Source: Bacillota bacterium
GTDB taxonomy: Bacteria > Bacillota > Clostridia > Acetivibrionales > DSM-27016
Assembly: GCA_023390115.1 (NCBI GenBank)
Contig: JAEWDM010000030.1
Coordinates: 60,968 to 124,967 of the forward strand
Length of the DNA stretch: 64,000 nucleotides
Direction of reading: 5' to 3'
Position numbers and translations under genes: made by a program. Below, in pieces: positions 17,813 to 27,048 of this stretch. Numbering within the stretch: the stretch's first letter is position 1; every line of letters begins with the position of its first letter. Under the pieces are notes generated by a model. The model was not told the DNA's origin, ran no database searches, and was given only the letters and a program-made list of their open reading frames with translations.

Positions 17813-18637
17813 ATGAAAAAATCAAAAATACTGGCGCTGATTCTTTCAGGAGCTTTGTCAATGGCAGCTTTAACCGGCTGCGGTTCGGATGTGAAGGATG
17901 CCTCGAAGGAAACTGCTACAATTAAGGGGATTACAGACCTTGTACCTCATTCGGAAATTATTGAACATGTAAGGCCCAAGCTTGAAGAGCAGGGAATCAT
18001 TATTGAGCTTGTGTCAACAGCAGCAGATGTTACAACAAATGAAAAAACAGCAAAAAAAGAAGCTGATTTTAATTATTTTCAGCACTATCCGTATTTAAAG
18101 GCCTGGAACAAGGCAAACGGCTATGGCCTGGTAAGCGTGGGGGATATACATGTGGAGCCAATAACAGCATATTCCGACAAGTACGGCAGTACAGATGAAA
18201 TCCCTGAGAATGCGGTTGTGGCAATACCAAATGACGGAACTAATGAGTACCGTGCCTTGCTTATTCTGGAGAAAAACGGATTTATTAAATTAAATGAAGA
18301 AACTACCACAACATTAAGCGCATCAATTACGGATATTAAAGAATATCTTAAGGCGATTGAAATTGTAGAGCTGGATTCGGCACAAATCATACCGACTAAA
18401 GACGATTATGACTTTTTTATTACTAATACTAATAAAGCTCTGGAAGCAAAAATAACTTCTGCAAAGCTATTTAGCGAGGGAAATGAAAGCCCTTATGCGA
18501 ACATTATAGCGGTACGTGTTGAGGACAAGGATAATCCTGCCATCATAGCTCTGGTAAAAGAGCTGCAGTCAGAAGACACAAGAAAATTTATAGAAGAGAA
18601 ATATAATGGAGCCGTAATACCTGCCTTACTTAAATAG
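17813..18637 (+). CDS. metQ: NLPA-family substrate-binding lipoprotein (MetQ-like)
   Basis: The 274-residue lipoprotein has a signal peptide with lipobox LTGC (Cys23), so it is anchored outside the membrane. It then follows the NLPA fold: ITDLVPHSEIIEHVRPKLEEQGIIIELVS, DFNYFQHYPYL near residue 84 and VAIPNDGTNEYRALLILEKNGFIKL near 140. These segments line the amino acid pocket in MetQ. GAGAGGAG precedes the ATG. The 97-base gap after metI holds two small hairpins (CACGCTTTAGCGTG; TTTTAGAG/CTCTAAAA), a common arrangement for extra expression of a binding protein. Confidence 0.9.
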   Translation: MKKSKILALILSGALSMAALTGCGSDVKDASKETATIKGITDLVPHSEIIEHVRPKLEEQGIIIELVSTAADVTTNEKTAKKEADFNYFQHYPYLKAWNKANGYGLVSVGDIHVEPITAYSDKYGSTDEIPENAVVAIPNDGTNEYRALLILEKNGFIKLNEETTTTLSASITDIKEYLKAIEIVELDSAQIIPTKDDYDFFITNTNKALEAKITSAKLFSEGNESPYANIIAVRVEDKDNPAIIALVKELQSEDTRKFIEEKYNGAVIPALLK

Positions 18638-18673
18638 GGAATAACATTTGTATTGCGGAGGAAGTACAGAGCT

Positions 18674-18711
18674 AAGGGAAATACCAGATTTTAAAATCCG
18701 GTATTTCCCTT
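18674..18711 (+). terminator. Palindromic hairpin after metQ
   Basis: AAGGGAAATACC pairs with GGTATTTCCCTT, and the inner GATTTTAAAATC extends the stem with a single mismatch. There is no long T run, but the convergent gene ends at 18724, so it may act in both directions. Confidence 0.65.
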
Positions 18712-18723
18712 GGCCGTGATATG

Positions 18724-19716
18724 CTATATTGCGTTGTCCTTTATAAAGGCTATGAGCTCGTCTGCCGTGGTATAGGCCATGCAGGTTACGGTGTCGGCCG
18801 CTCCGTAGTATATCGCAATTCTCCCCGTGGGAGCGTCATGCAGAGCGGAACAGGGGAATACCACGTTGGGGACGTCCCCCACACACTCGTATATTGTCTG
18901 AGGTGAAATTATATAGGGGTAGGTCCTGTATAATACCTTCCACGGCCTGTCAATATCCAGCAGGGCTGCTCCTGCGCTATATACATATCCGTTGCAGGAG
19001 GTAAGCACTCCATGGTATATTAAAAGCCAGCCCTCGGTGGTTTCTATAGGAGTGGGGCCCGCACCTATCTTGGTGCTCTGCCAGCCCCCGGTGGTTGACA
19101 TTACATGGCGGTGATGCCCCCAATGGCACATATCCGGGCTTTCACTGTAGAAAATGTCTCCGAAGGGCGTATGCCCGTTATCACTGGGACGGCTCAGCAT
19201 TGCATACTTTCCGCTAATCCTTCTGGGAAATAAAACCCCGTTTCTGTTAAAGGGAAGATAGGCGTTTTCCAGCTGGTAAAAATCCTCAAAATCATATGTA
19301 TAGCCTACACCTATTGTGGGACCGTGATAGCCGTTGCACCATGTTACATAATATCTGTCCTCTATCCGGCAGACGCGCGGGTCATAGCCATAGACGAATT
19401 TTTCTATTTCCTCATCGTCACATATAAATCTTATACGGTCATTGCTTATATCCCAGTGAATCCCATCCTTGCTCACACCTCTGTGGAGCTGCATTGTGCG
19501 TCCCTTGTCGTCACAGCGGAATACTCCGGCGAATTCTCCGTTGAACGGAACAACCGCGCTGTTGAAAATGCTGTTGGAGCAGGGTATAAGATCTCTTGGG
19601 ATTATAGGATTCATTTGTGAACGCCACAGCACGTCACGGCACCCTTCCGGCCTCGGTTCCCACGGAATATTGGGCAGAGCGCTTCCGATAATGGTTTGTT
19701 TTTCGGACATAAACAT
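18724..19716 (-). CDS. GH130-family beta-mannoside phosphorylase
   Basis: GH130 enzymes phosphorolyse beta-mannosides to mannose 1-phosphate. The 330-residue protein has the five-bladed propeller pattern of the family. The catalytic region is [24 protein letters not shown] (about residues 108-131), with the Asp that donates the proton, and phosphate-binding Arg/His residues follow in [12 protein letters not shown]. The neighbouring cellobiose 2-epimerase suggests mannosyl-glucose or mannobiose as substrate. AGGAGG lies four bases before the ATG at 19716; an ATG two codons later is equally plausible. The exact GH130 subfamily is inferred. Confidence 0.85.
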   Translation of the reverse strand: MFMSEKQTIIGSALPNIPWEPRPEGCRDVLWRSQMNPIIPRDLIPCSNSIFNSAVVPFNGEFAGVFRCDDKGRTMQLHRGVSKDGIHWDISNDRIRFICDDEEIEKFVYGYDPRVCRIEDRYYVTWCNGYHGPTIGVGYTYDFEDFYQLENAYLPFNRNGVLFPRRISGKYAMLSRPSDNGHTPFGDIFYSESPDMCHWGHHRHVMSTTGGWQSTKIGAGPTPIETTEGWLLIYHGVLTSCNGYVYSAGAALLDIDRPWKVLYRTYPYIISPQTIYECVGDVPNVVFPCSALHDAPTGRIAIYYGAADTVTCMAYTTADELIAFIKDNAI

Positions 19717-19760
19717 TTTACCTCCTCAAAATTACATAATTTAACTTAATGTCTAAAGTC

Positions 19761-19789
19761 ATTATATTTTACTTGTTAGGCAAAATCAA
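19761..19789 (-). promoter_or_regulatory. Promoter of the GH130 gene
   Basis: On the minus strand TTGATT (19784-19789), 17 bases, TATAAT (19761-19766). Confidence 0.65.
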
Positions 19790-19796
19790 GTATAAA

Positions 19797-19847
19797 TAAA
19801 TTTACATTTGAAAATAAGTAAATTTATTTATAGACAAAGTAAATTTA
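19797..19847. promoter_or_regulatory. Three phased TAAATTTA operator-like palindromes
   Basis: TAAATTTA occurs at 19797-19804, 19819-19826 and 19840-19847, with centres 22 and 21 bases apart, so all three face the same side of the helix. Copies 2 and 3 are flanked by shared sequence. Copy 1 abuts the minus-strand -35 box and copy 3 abuts the plus-strand -35 box. The adjacent LacI-type regulator is the obvious candidate to bind them. Confidence 0.55.
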
Positions 19848-19849
19848 CA

Positions 19850-19878
19850 TTGGAAAATAAAAACACCTGTGATATAAT
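19850..19878 (+). promoter_or_regulatory. Promoter of lacI-epimerase
   Basis: TTGGAA at 19850-19855, 17 bases, TATAAT at 19873-19878. Confidence 0.65.
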
Positions 19879-19907
19879 GGTTTATATTAACAAAAGGGTG
19901 GAGTAAA

Positions 19908-20918
19908 ATGGCGCAAAGAGTAAGGATGGAGGATGTTGCAAAAAGGCTGGGAGTGTCCAAATATGCGGTTTCGCTTGCCATGAGGGGGCTGCCGGGCATT
20001 GGCGATGAAACGCGGAGCAGGATACTTAAAACGGCGGAGGATATAGGATATGTATATAAAAGGGGGCTCAGCGGCGAGGATGAGAATGACATAAAAAATA
20101 TATGCATAATTATATCCCAAAATGTAAGGAACTCCGAGGGCTTTTTTGAATATATACAGTATGGGATCGAAAAGGAGGCCAGAGCCAATAAAATAAACTG
20201 CATCGTGTTTTGCTGCGATGAAGGCCCGTATGGATATGACATCCCGTTAAGCCTTAAGCAGGAGATGATATGCGGTGTTATTATTATAGGCGGCATAGAG
20301 AGGTCATATATTGGCGAGCTCAAAAAATACAATGTCCCTATAGTGATTGTTGACCACTATTTTGAGGATGCTTTAGCCGATTGTATTCTCACGGATAATA
20401 TAAACGGGGCTTTTTCGGCCGTTTCCTATCTCATAGAGCTGGGACACACGGAAATAGGCTTTTGCGGTGATATTTACGAGGCTCCGAGCTTTTTTGACAG
20501 GTGGCTGGGATATGTAAAGGCACTCAAGTGCTTCAATATTGAGCACAGGGAAGCACTGCATATTAAAAGCCCTGAGGCCTGGAACCCGAAGGCTGCCATG
20601 CCGACAGCCATTATATGCTGCAATGACAAAAATGCTATTGAGCTGGTCAAGCTGTGCGGCTTAAAGGGAATACGCATACCACAGGACATTTCTGTCATAG
20701 GCTTTGATGACATACCCTCGGCCGCAAGAATAACACCTGAGCTGACTACTGTCAGGGTTATGAAGGAGGAAATGGGCGTAAAGGCTCTGAGAAGAGTGCT
20801 TTGCAGGATGGGCGATCCCGAGGACGCCGGGCAGAACATAATTATTCCTACCCGCATTATTAAGAGAAAGTCGGCCGCAGGCTTAAATATAAAAACTGAG
20901 AGGAGCTTAAAAGCATGA
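19908..20918 (+). CDS. LacI-family transcriptional regulator
   Basis: The N-terminal helix-turn-helix is MEDVAKRLGVSKYAVSLAMRGLPGIGDETRSRI (residues 7-39), followed by a hinge and a periplasmic-binding-protein-like effector domain (residues 60-330). That domain shows IICCNDKNAIELVKLCGLKGIRIPQDISVIGFDD and the typical ELTTVRVMKEEMG near the end. It probably controls its own operon and the divergent GH130 gene through the palindromes between them. The effector is likely a mannose-containing disaccharide or phosphosugar, by context only. It shares ATGA with the next gene, so translation is coupled. Confidence 0.9.
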   Translation: MAQRVRMEDVAKRLGVSKYAVSLAMRGLPGIGDETRSRILKTAEDIGYVYKRGLSGEDENDIKNICIIISQNVRNSEGFFEYIQYGIEKEARANKINCIVFCCDEGPYGYDIPLSLKQEMICGVIIIGGIERSYIGELKKYNVPIVIVDHYFEDALADCILTDNINGAFSAVSYLIELGHTEIGFCGDIYEAPSFFDRWLGYVKALKCFNIEHREALHIKSPEAWNPKAAMPTAIICCNDKNAIELVKLCGLKGIRIPQDISVIGFDDIPSAARITPELTTVRVMKEEMGVKALRRVLCRMGDPEDAGQNIIIPTRIIKRKSAAGLNIKTERSLKA

Positions 20919-22123
20919 GCAATTTAATTGCCGCAGATTATCTGGAGGACGCGGAAAGAGAGCTTAAAAATAATATACTCCCTTTTTGGATTAACAATAC
21001 CGTCGATGAAGAAAACGGAGGCTTCTACGGATACATATCAAATGATGTGGTTGTGGACAGAAAGGCTCATAAGGGATGCATACTGAACTCAAGAATACTG
21101 TGGACCTATTCTGCCGCATATAATATGCTTAAATGCACAGATTACCTGCATATGGCTCAAAGGGCATATGACTTTATGAAGAAGCATTTCTGGGACTATA
21201 AGTATTCGGGGCTGTACTGGATGACTGATTATACGGGAAAGCCGATAAATACTAAAAAGCAGGTATACAACCTGGCCTTCGGCATTTACGGGCTTTCGGA
21301 ATATTATAAGGCCTCAGGGGACGAGAATAGCCTTAAGCTGGCGGTCGAACTGTTCAGGGTCATTGAGGAGTATGCCTATGACAGGGAAAACAAGGGGTAT
21401 ATCGAGGCGCTGTCACAGGAGTGGAATACCGTAGAGGATATGCGCCTCAGCATAAAGGACATATATGCCGAAAAGTCCATGAATACCCACCTGCATGTAC
21501 TGGAGGCCTATACAAACCTTATGAGGGTATGGAGGAGTGATGAGCTTAAGGCAAAGCTGAAGGAGCTTATAGAGGTGTTTGAGGAGCGCATAATAGATTC
21601 CCGGAACTATTGCTTTAAGCTTTTCTTTGACAGGGAGTGGAATACAGAGGACGATAAGATATCCTTCGGACATGATATTGAAGGGAGCTGGCTTTTGTAT
21701 GAGGCGGCGGAGGCCCTAGGAGACAAGGGGTTGCTTGAGAGAACAGGCAATATATCGGTGCTCATGGCTAAAAGGGTTTATGAGAGGGGAGTGGATACCC
21801 AAAACGGAGGTATTTACAACGAGGGCAAAGAGAACGGCATATGTGATTCCAATAAGCCGTGGTGGCCTCAGGCGGAGGCGGCGGTGGGATTTTTGAATGC
21901 ATTTTGGCTTACACAGGATAAAAGGTTCTTTGACGCTTCATACCAAACGTGGAGCTTCATAAAAAAATATATTGTGGATGAAGTACATGGAGAGTGGTTT
22001 TCCATGGTATCGGATAAAGGTGAGGTTTATGCCGGTGAGCCCAAGGTGGAGCCGTGGAAGTGCCCTTACCACAATTCAAGGGCGTGTATGGAACTTATGG
22101 CAAGACTTGTAAAGGTAAAATAA
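20915..22123 (+). CDS. Cellobiose 2-epimerase (AGE family)
   Basis: The 402-residue cytosolic (alpha/alpha)6-barrel enzyme epimerises the reducing-end glucose or mannose of beta-1,4-disaccharides. Family landmarks are NGGFYGYISNDVVVDRKAHKGCILNSRILWTYS (residues 27-59, with the substrate-binding Arg), the catalytic-type His in SFGHDIEGSWLL (about 250) and the His in CPYHNSRACME near the end. With the GH130 phosphorylase this makes a mannobiose route: epimerise to mannosyl-glucose, then phosphorolyse. It overlaps lacI by four bases. N-acylglucosamine 2-epimerase is the alternative, but the HNSR ending and the neighbours favour cellobiose 2-epimerase. Confidence 0.85.
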   Translation: MSNLIAADYLEDAERELKNNILPFWINNTVDEENGGFYGYISNDVVVDRKAHKGCILNSRILWTYSAAYNMLKCTDYLHMAQRAYDFMKKHFWDYKYSGLYWMTDYTGKPINTKKQVYNLAFGIYGLSEYYKASGDENSLKLAVELFRVIEEYAYDRENKGYIEALSQEWNTVEDMRLSIKDIYAEKSMNTHLHVLEAYTNLMRVWRSDELKAKLKELIEVFEERIIDSRNYCFKLFFDREWNTEDDKISFGHDIEGSWLLYEAAEALGDKGLLERTGNISVLMAKRVYERGVDTQNGGIYNEGKENGICDSNKPWWPQAEAAVGFLNAFWLTQDKRFFDASYQTWSFIKKYIVDEVHGEWFSMVSDKGEVYAGEPKVEPWKCPYHNSRACMELMARLVKVK

Positions 22124-22235
22124 AACATCTTATTCCCCCCTCTTTTGGAAAGAGAGGGGCCGGGGGTGAGTATTATTTCATTTGTACCCGAATATTGTCT
22201 GTTTTTACATGTGCAGAAATATACAGATAAAAATA

Positions 22236-22280
22236 AAAAGGGATCCTCTGGCTCACAGGTCACCGGAGGGCCTTTTTTGC
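22236..22280 (+). terminator. Terminator after the epimerase gene
   Basis: AAAAAGGGATCCTCTGG folds onto CCGGAGGGCCTTTTTT with a loop and a bulge, followed by T. A second GC-rich hairpin (CCCCTCTTT/AAAGAGAGGGG) lies at 22136-22160. Confidence 0.7.
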
Positions 22281-22372
22281 TGCATGGGAGCTGTTTTATT
22301 CAATATTATATTGCTAAAAAAGATGTGATTGGGTAATATATGAAATAGAGTCAGATGTTTAGGGAGGATTTA

Positions 22373-24211
22373 ATGTCATACAGAGTAAATGATGAAATAC
22401 TGCAAAGTGTTGAAAAACCATCAAGATATACGGGCAATGAATGGAACAGCATACGCAAGGATCCGCTCGAGGTAAAAATACGTTTTGCTTTTTGCTTTCC
22501 TGATCTATATGAGGTGGGTATGTCCCATCTGGGCATGAAAATCCTGTATTCGATTCTTAATGAAAGGAGGGACACATATTGCGAGAGAGTATTTGCACCA
22601 TGGGTTGACATGGAGGCTAGGATGAGGGAAAATAATATACCTCTTTTTGCATTGGAGTCGCAGGAGCCTATAGCGGGATTTGATTTTGTAGGATTTACTC
22701 TCCAGTATGAGATGTGCTATACCAACATTTTAAATATGCTTGATCTTGCCGGAATACCCATATACAGCCGTGACAGGCTAAAGGAGCACCCATTTGTATG
22801 TGCGGGGGGACCTTGTGCATATAATGCCGAGCCTCTGGCGGATATTGTAGATTTTTTTATGATGGGAGAGGGAGAGGAAATCATAAATGAAGTAATGGAC
22901 GTTTACTTGAAATGGAAGGAAGAGAATGCAACCAGAGAGGATTTCCTGAATAGAATAGTAAACATAGAAGGGGTGTATGTGCCGGGCTTTTACCGGGTAG
23001 AGTATAATGACGACGGTACTGTGCAGAGTGTAAGGCCTGTACATTCCCGATATCCGGAAAAGGTAAGAAAAAGAATAATGAAAAGCCTTGATGAATCCTA
23101 TTTCCCTGATAGACTCATTGTGCCTTTCAGCGATATTGTTCACGACAGAATAATGCTTGAGCTTTTCAGAGGCTGTATAAGGGGCTGCAGGTTTTGTCAG
23201 GCCGGCTTTGTTTACAGGCCTGTCAGGGAAAGGTCTGTCACAAAGCTTCTGGAGCTGGCTGAGAAGCTTGAGAACAGCACCGGATATGAGGAGATATCGC
23301 TCACTTCCTTGAGTACAAGCGACTATACGGGGTTTAAGGAGCTTGCGGAGGGACTGATCGACAAAATGGAGCATAAAAAGGTTAATCTTTCCCTTCCATC
23401 CTTAAGAATTGATTCATTTTCACTGGAGCTTATGGAAAAAGCCCGGAAGGTCAGAAAGAGCGGGCTGACCTTTGCGCCTGAGGCGGGGACTCAAAGGCTC
23501 AGGGATGTTATAAACAAAGGGGTAACTGAGCAGGATCTCATAAATTCGGTGGAAATGGCTTTTAACGGAGGCTGGAACGGTGTAAAGCTTTATTTCATGC
23601 TTGGCTTGCCGACAGAGACACTAGAGGACGTAGAGGGCATAGCCGGCATGGGGAGTATGGTTGTGGCTGCTTATATGCGGGTGCCCAGAGAAAAAAGGGC
23701 AAAGGGCTTAAGTGTAAACATAAGCACGTCTTTTTTTGTACCCAAGCCGTTTACTCCCTTCCAATGGGAAGCGCAGGATACGATGGATGTGCTGCTGAAA
23801 AAGCAAAAGTTTTTAAAAGAACGCATAAAAAGCAAATATATAAAATATAGCTGGCACCATTCCGAGCTGAGCTTGCTGGAAGCTGTTTTTGCAAGAGGCG
23901 ACAGAAGAGTGGGAAGGGTGCTTGTAAAGGCATGGGAGAAGGGTTGCCGGTTTGATAGCTGGGGGGAGCATTTTGACTACGGCAAATGGGCGCAGGCATT
24001 TGAGGAATGCGGAATAGATCCGGGGTTTTATGCAAACAGAAAAAGGGAATATGATGAAGTATTTCCTTGGGATCACATTGATGTGGGTGTTTCAAAGGAG
24101 TTTTTGAAAAGAGAAAATAAAAAGGCTTACAGGGAGGAATTAACCCCAAATTGCAGGACACAATGCTGGAATTGTGGAGCTTCGGGGCTTGGGGGAGGGG
24201 ATTTTTGTTGA
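22373..24211 (+). CDS. Radical SAM protein, TIGR03960 family, with B12-binding-like N-terminal domain
   Basis: The 612-residue protein opens with a B12-binding-like domain (residues 30-190; LGMKILYSILNERRD, FVGFTLQYEMCYTNILNMLDLAG). The radical SAM core follows, with its 4Fe-4S triad in LFRGCIRGCRFCQAGF (CxxxCxxC, near residue 266), SLTSLSTSDYTG and FAPEAGTQRLRDVINKG. The family is widespread in Clostridia next to the DUF2344 gene and RNase E/G, but its reaction is unknown. AGGGAGGA at 22361-22368 points to the ATG at 22373, not the one at 22355. The end overlaps the next gene. Confidence 0.9.
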   Translation: MSYRVNDEILQSVEKPSRYTGNEWNSIRKDPLEVKIRFAFCFPDLYEVGMSHLGMKILYSILNERRDTYCERVFAPWVDMEARMRENNIPLFALESQEPIAGFDFVGFTLQYEMCYTNILNMLDLAGIPIYSRDRLKEHPFVCAGGPCAYNAEPLADIVDFFMMGEGEEIINEVMDVYLKWKEENATREDFLNRIVNIEGVYVPGFYRVEYNDDGTVQSVRPVHSRYPEKVRKRIMKSLDESYFPDRLIVPFSDIVHDRIMLELFRGCIRGCRFCQAGFVYRPVRERSVTKLLELAEKLENSTGYEEISLTSLSTSDYTGFKELAEGLIDKMEHKKVNLSLPSLRIDSFSLELMEKARKVRKSGLTFAPEAGTQRLRDVINKGVTEQDLINSVEMAFNGGWNGVKLYFMLGLPTETLEDVEGIAGMGSMVVAAYMRVPREKRAKGLSVNISTSFFVPKPFTPFQWEAQDTMDVLLKKQKFLKERIKSKYIKYSWHHSELSLLEAVFARGDRRVGRVLVKAWEKGCRFDSWGEHFDYGKWAQAFEECGIDPGFYANRKREYDEVFPWDHIDVGVSKEFLKRENKKAYREELTPNCRTQCWNCGASGLGGGDFC

Positions 24212-25047
24212 GCGTGATAAGGGCCAGATTTATTCGCGGTGAGGAGATTAAATATATTTCTCACCTTGACCTTATGAAGGCTTTTGAAAGGGCTATAAGA
24301 CGTGCGGCAATACCTATTGCTTATTCACAGGGCTTTAATCCTCATCCCCATATGGTGTTTGGCCTTCCTTTGTCCGTCGGTGTTACCAGTCAGGCGGAAT
24401 ACGGAGATTTTGAGCTTTCAGCGCCAATGAGCGCCGGGGGATTTATGGATACCCTAAATAAAGAGCTTCCGCCATGGCTGAAGATAATTCAGGCCAGGGA
24501 AAAGCATTCGGGAAATAATATTATGGCATCAATAGCTGCTGCCTGTTATGACATTCTTCTTTCCTCCGAGCTCAAGACAAACAGCGTTTTTATTGAGGAT
24601 AAAATAAGAGAGCTTTTGATGAAGCCTGAAATAACAGTAAAAAAGACGTCCAAGAGAGGGATAAGGGAAATAGATATCAGGCCTATGATACACAGGGTTA
24701 ATTTTAAGGAGCTGGATGGCAATAATTATGAAGAAAAGGGAAGCGGCGGATTATATATTAGCGGGGAGCCTCCCGTTGCCGACTCAAGGCTATGGCTTAA
24801 GAAATATATTGACGGGCTGTCGGATCCAAAGCTGCTGAAGCCGAGCCGGCCTGTCGAAAATATATTTTGCGTATCGGTGCTGTTAAGCGCGGGGAGCTCT
24901 CAAAACCTTAAGCCGGAAATATTTGCGGATGCATTTTTAGAGCTTTTAGGACAGAGGGGGGGGCTTGTAAAAATCCATAGGACGGAGCTGTTCACAAGCC
25001 TTGAAGGCAATTTGGCAAGCCCTCTTGACAATGGTGTTATAGAATAA
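24208..25047 (+). CDS. TIGR03936/DUF2344 family protein, partner of the radical SAM protein
   Basis: The protein is about 279 residues and starts SVIRARFIRGEEIKYISHLDLMKAFERAIRRAAIPIAYSQGFNPHPHMVFGLPLSVGVTSQAEYGDFEL, which is the family's conserved block. In many Firmicutes this domain is fused to the radical SAM protein; here it is separate. I choose TTG at 24208, which overlaps the upstream stop as TTGA and has the purine-rich site GGGGGAGGGG six bases before it. An ATG at 24151 would require 57 bases of overlap and adds no family sequence. The function is unknown; a role in tRNA or rRNA modification is often guessed from the neighbours. Confidence 0.85.
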   Translation: MSVIRARFIRGEEIKYISHLDLMKAFERAIRRAAIPIAYSQGFNPHPHMVFGLPLSVGVTSQAEYGDFELSAPMSAGGFMDTLNKELPPWLKIIQAREKHSGNNIMASIAAACYDILLSSELKTNSVFIEDKIRELLMKPEITVKKTSKRGIREIDIRPMIHRVNFKELDGNNYEEKGSGGLYISGEPPVADSRLWLKKYIDGLSDPKLLKPSRPVENIFCVSVLLSAGSSQNLKPEIFADAFLELLGQRGGLVKIHRTELFTSLEGNLASPLDNGVIE

Positions 25048-25072
25048 GCGTCAGTAATATTAGGAGGAAGTA

Positions 25073-26566
25073 ATGGTAAATGAAATAATTGTGGATGTTG
25101 GCCTGAATGAAACGAGAGTTGCCGTACTGGAGGATAAGGAGCTTGTTGAGATATACATAGAAAGGCCTTACCCTGAAACGCTTGTGGGGAATATATACAG
25201 GGGAAAGGTAAGCAGCGTTCTCCCGGGTATGCAGGCGGCCTTTATAGATATAGGGCATGAAAAGAATGCATTTTTGTATGTTGGAGATGCTGTTGCGCAG
25301 AGAGAGTTTATAGAGGAGGATGATATACATAAGGATTTTAAGGGATATAATATTGATGAGATTCTGAGGCAGGGGCAGGAAATTACCGTTCAGGTAATAA
25401 AGGAGCCCATAGGGACAAAGGGGCCGAGAGTTACCACCCATATTACTCTGCCGGGAAGGCATCTTGTATTGCTGCCAAATGCCGACTATACAGGGATATC
25501 AAGAAGAATAGAAAATGAGTCTGAGAGAATAAAGCTGAAAAAAATAGCGGAGGAAATCAAGCCAAAGGATGTGGGGCTGATAGTAAGGACTGCGTCTGAG
25601 GGTAAGGATATAGAGGATTTTAAGCACGATCTCAATTTTTTGCTCAGGCTGTGGGAGTCCATAAAGCAAAAGGAGCACAGCGGAAGTGTGCCGAGATGCA
25701 TGCATAAGGACTTAAATCTCATATACAGATCGGTAAGGGATTTGTTTACATGGAATGTAGATAAGTTTATAATAAATGACAGGCAGCAGCATTCCAAGGT
25801 ATTGGAGCTTGTCGATATGATTTCCCCTTCGCTTAAGCTGCGGGTGGAATATTTCAGTAAGAATTATAATTTGTTTGAGTATTATCAGATAGAGAGCAAA
25901 ATAATAAGAGCTCTTGCCAGAAAGGTATGGTTAAAGTGCGGGGGATATATTGTAATAGATAGAACGGAAGCTCTTACGGTAATCGATGTAAATACCGGTA
26001 AGTATATAGGAGGCTCCAATCTTGAGGATACCGTGCTGCGCACCAATATAGAGGCCGCAAGAGAAATAGCAAAGCAGCTTAGGCTAAGAGATATCGGAGG
26101 CATAATAATAATTGATTTTATAGACATGCATGAGCATGAGCACCAGCATATGGTGCTGGATGCTTTAAGACAGGCATTGAAAAAAGATCGGACAAAAACT
26201 ACGGTAGTGGGGATGACGGGCCTGGGACTTATTGAAATGACACGCAAAAAGGTGCGGCAGGTGCTTTCGTCGATTATGAATGTAAATTGCCCTTACTGCG
26301 ACGGCACAGGCAAAATATTGTCTCCCGAATCTGTCGCCAGCGATGCCGAGAAGGAAATAGCGGCGTATTTTAAAAGATCTGTTGCGCGTGCCATTCAGGT
26401 AGATGTGCACCCTTCCGTTGCTTCAATTTTAAAAGGAGAGGATGGAAGCAAGCTGGCGGAGCTTGAAAGTTTACACGGCAAAAAAATAGTTGTAAAGGGC
26501 TCAAATGATTTGGAGCGTGATGATATAAAGATTAAGGAGATTGACATTAATTCATTGGTATGCTAG
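25073..26566 (+). CDS. rng: Ribonuclease E/G family protein
   Basis: RNase G-type endonucleases cut single-stranded AU-rich RNA and process rRNA. The 497-residue protein has an S1 domain at about 38-100 (VGNIYRGKVSSVLPGMQAAFIDIGHEKNAFL). The DNase I-like catalytic domain carries Asp residues in VIDVNTGKYIGGS (near 305) and IIDFIDMHEHEH (near 348). The zinc-link CPYCDGTG is near 407, followed by the small C-terminal domain. The long unstructured C-terminal tail of E. coli RNase E is absent. AGGAGG precedes the ATG. The run radical SAM, DUF2344, rng, rplU is a common clostridial order. Confidence 0.92.
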   Translation: MVNEIIVDVGLNETRVAVLEDKELVEIYIERPYPETLVGNIYRGKVSSVLPGMQAAFIDIGHEKNAFLYVGDAVAQREFIEEDDIHKDFKGYNIDEILRQGQEITVQVIKEPIGTKGPRVTTHITLPGRHLVLLPNADYTGISRRIENESERIKLKKIAEEIKPKDVGLIVRTASEGKDIEDFKHDLNFLLRLWESIKQKEHSGSVPRCMHKDLNLIYRSVRDLFTWNVDKFIINDRQQHSKVLELVDMISPSLKLRVEYFSKNYNLFEYYQIESKIIRALARKVWLKCGGYIVIDRTEALTVIDVNTGKYIGGSNLEDTVLRTNIEAAREIAKQLRLRDIGGIIIIDFIDMHEHEHQHMVLDALRQALKKDRTKTTVVGMTGLGLIEMTRKKVRQVLSSIMNVNCPYCDGTGKILSPESVASDAEKEIAAYFKRSVARAIQVDVHPSVASILKGEDGSKLAELESLHGKKIVVKGSNDLERDDIKIKEIDINSLVC

Positions 26567-26599
26567 AATATATCGGTAGCCGCACGGCAAAGGTATTAT

Positions 26600-26697
26600 A
26601 AACGCAATTTTGATATGAATTGCTGCCTTTTGGAGGCCCTTGGAATTTTTTAGTCGATTTGGGGCATCAAATCCGGCGAGACTGGAATGAGGAGGTG
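26600..26697 (+). promoter_or_regulatory. Probable structured leader of rplU (L21 leader-like)
   Basis: The 137 bases between rng and rplU contain short inverted stretches (AATTTTGATATGAATT; GCCTTTTGGAGGC) just before the Shine-Dalgarno site. Firmicute rplU genes often carry an autoregulatory L21 leader in this place. I infer it from position and pairing, not from a sequence match I can prove. Confidence 0.35.
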
Positions 26698-26703
26698 TTT
26701 TAA

Positions 26704-27015
26704 ATGTACGCTATAATTGAGACAGGCGGAAAGCAGTACAAGGTTCAAGAGGGAGATGTTGTTTTTGTTGAAAAGCTTGCAGCGGAGGAAGGCTTGCAGG
26801 TGACCTTTGATAAGGTGCTTGCAGTTTCAAAGGAAGGCAGCGTTGAGTTCGGTGCGCCGTTAGTCAAGGATGCTACCGTAACTGCAAAGGTTCTTGGACA
26901 TGGCAAGGATAAGAAGGTAATTGTTTTCAAATACAAGCCTAAAAAAGGCTATAGAAGGAAGCAGGGACACAGGCAGCCTTATACAAAGGTTACCATTGAA
27001 AAAATAAATGCGTAA
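26704..27015 (+). CDS. rplU: 50S ribosomal protein L21
   Basis: The 103-residue protein matches L21 throughout: [20 protein letters not shown] at the start and the conserved [28 protein letters not shown] at the end, which contacts 23S rRNA. It is the first ribosomal gene of the rplU-prp-rpmA set. AGGAGG lies eight bases before the ATG. Confidence 0.98.
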   Translation: MYAIIETGGKQYKVQEGDVVFVEKLAAEEGLQVTFDKVLAVSKEGSVEFGAPLVKDATVTAKVLGHGKDKKVIVFKYKPKKGYRRKQGHRQPYTKVTIEKINA

Positions 27016-27048
27016 GAGCGGGCAGGGTTTTTATAAAGTAAAGCGGAT

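Noticed and set aside
22778..23374. Minus-strand frame of 198 codons opposite the radical SAM gene
   Set aside because: It is a shadow of a well-supported gene, without a ribosome site or recognisable domain.
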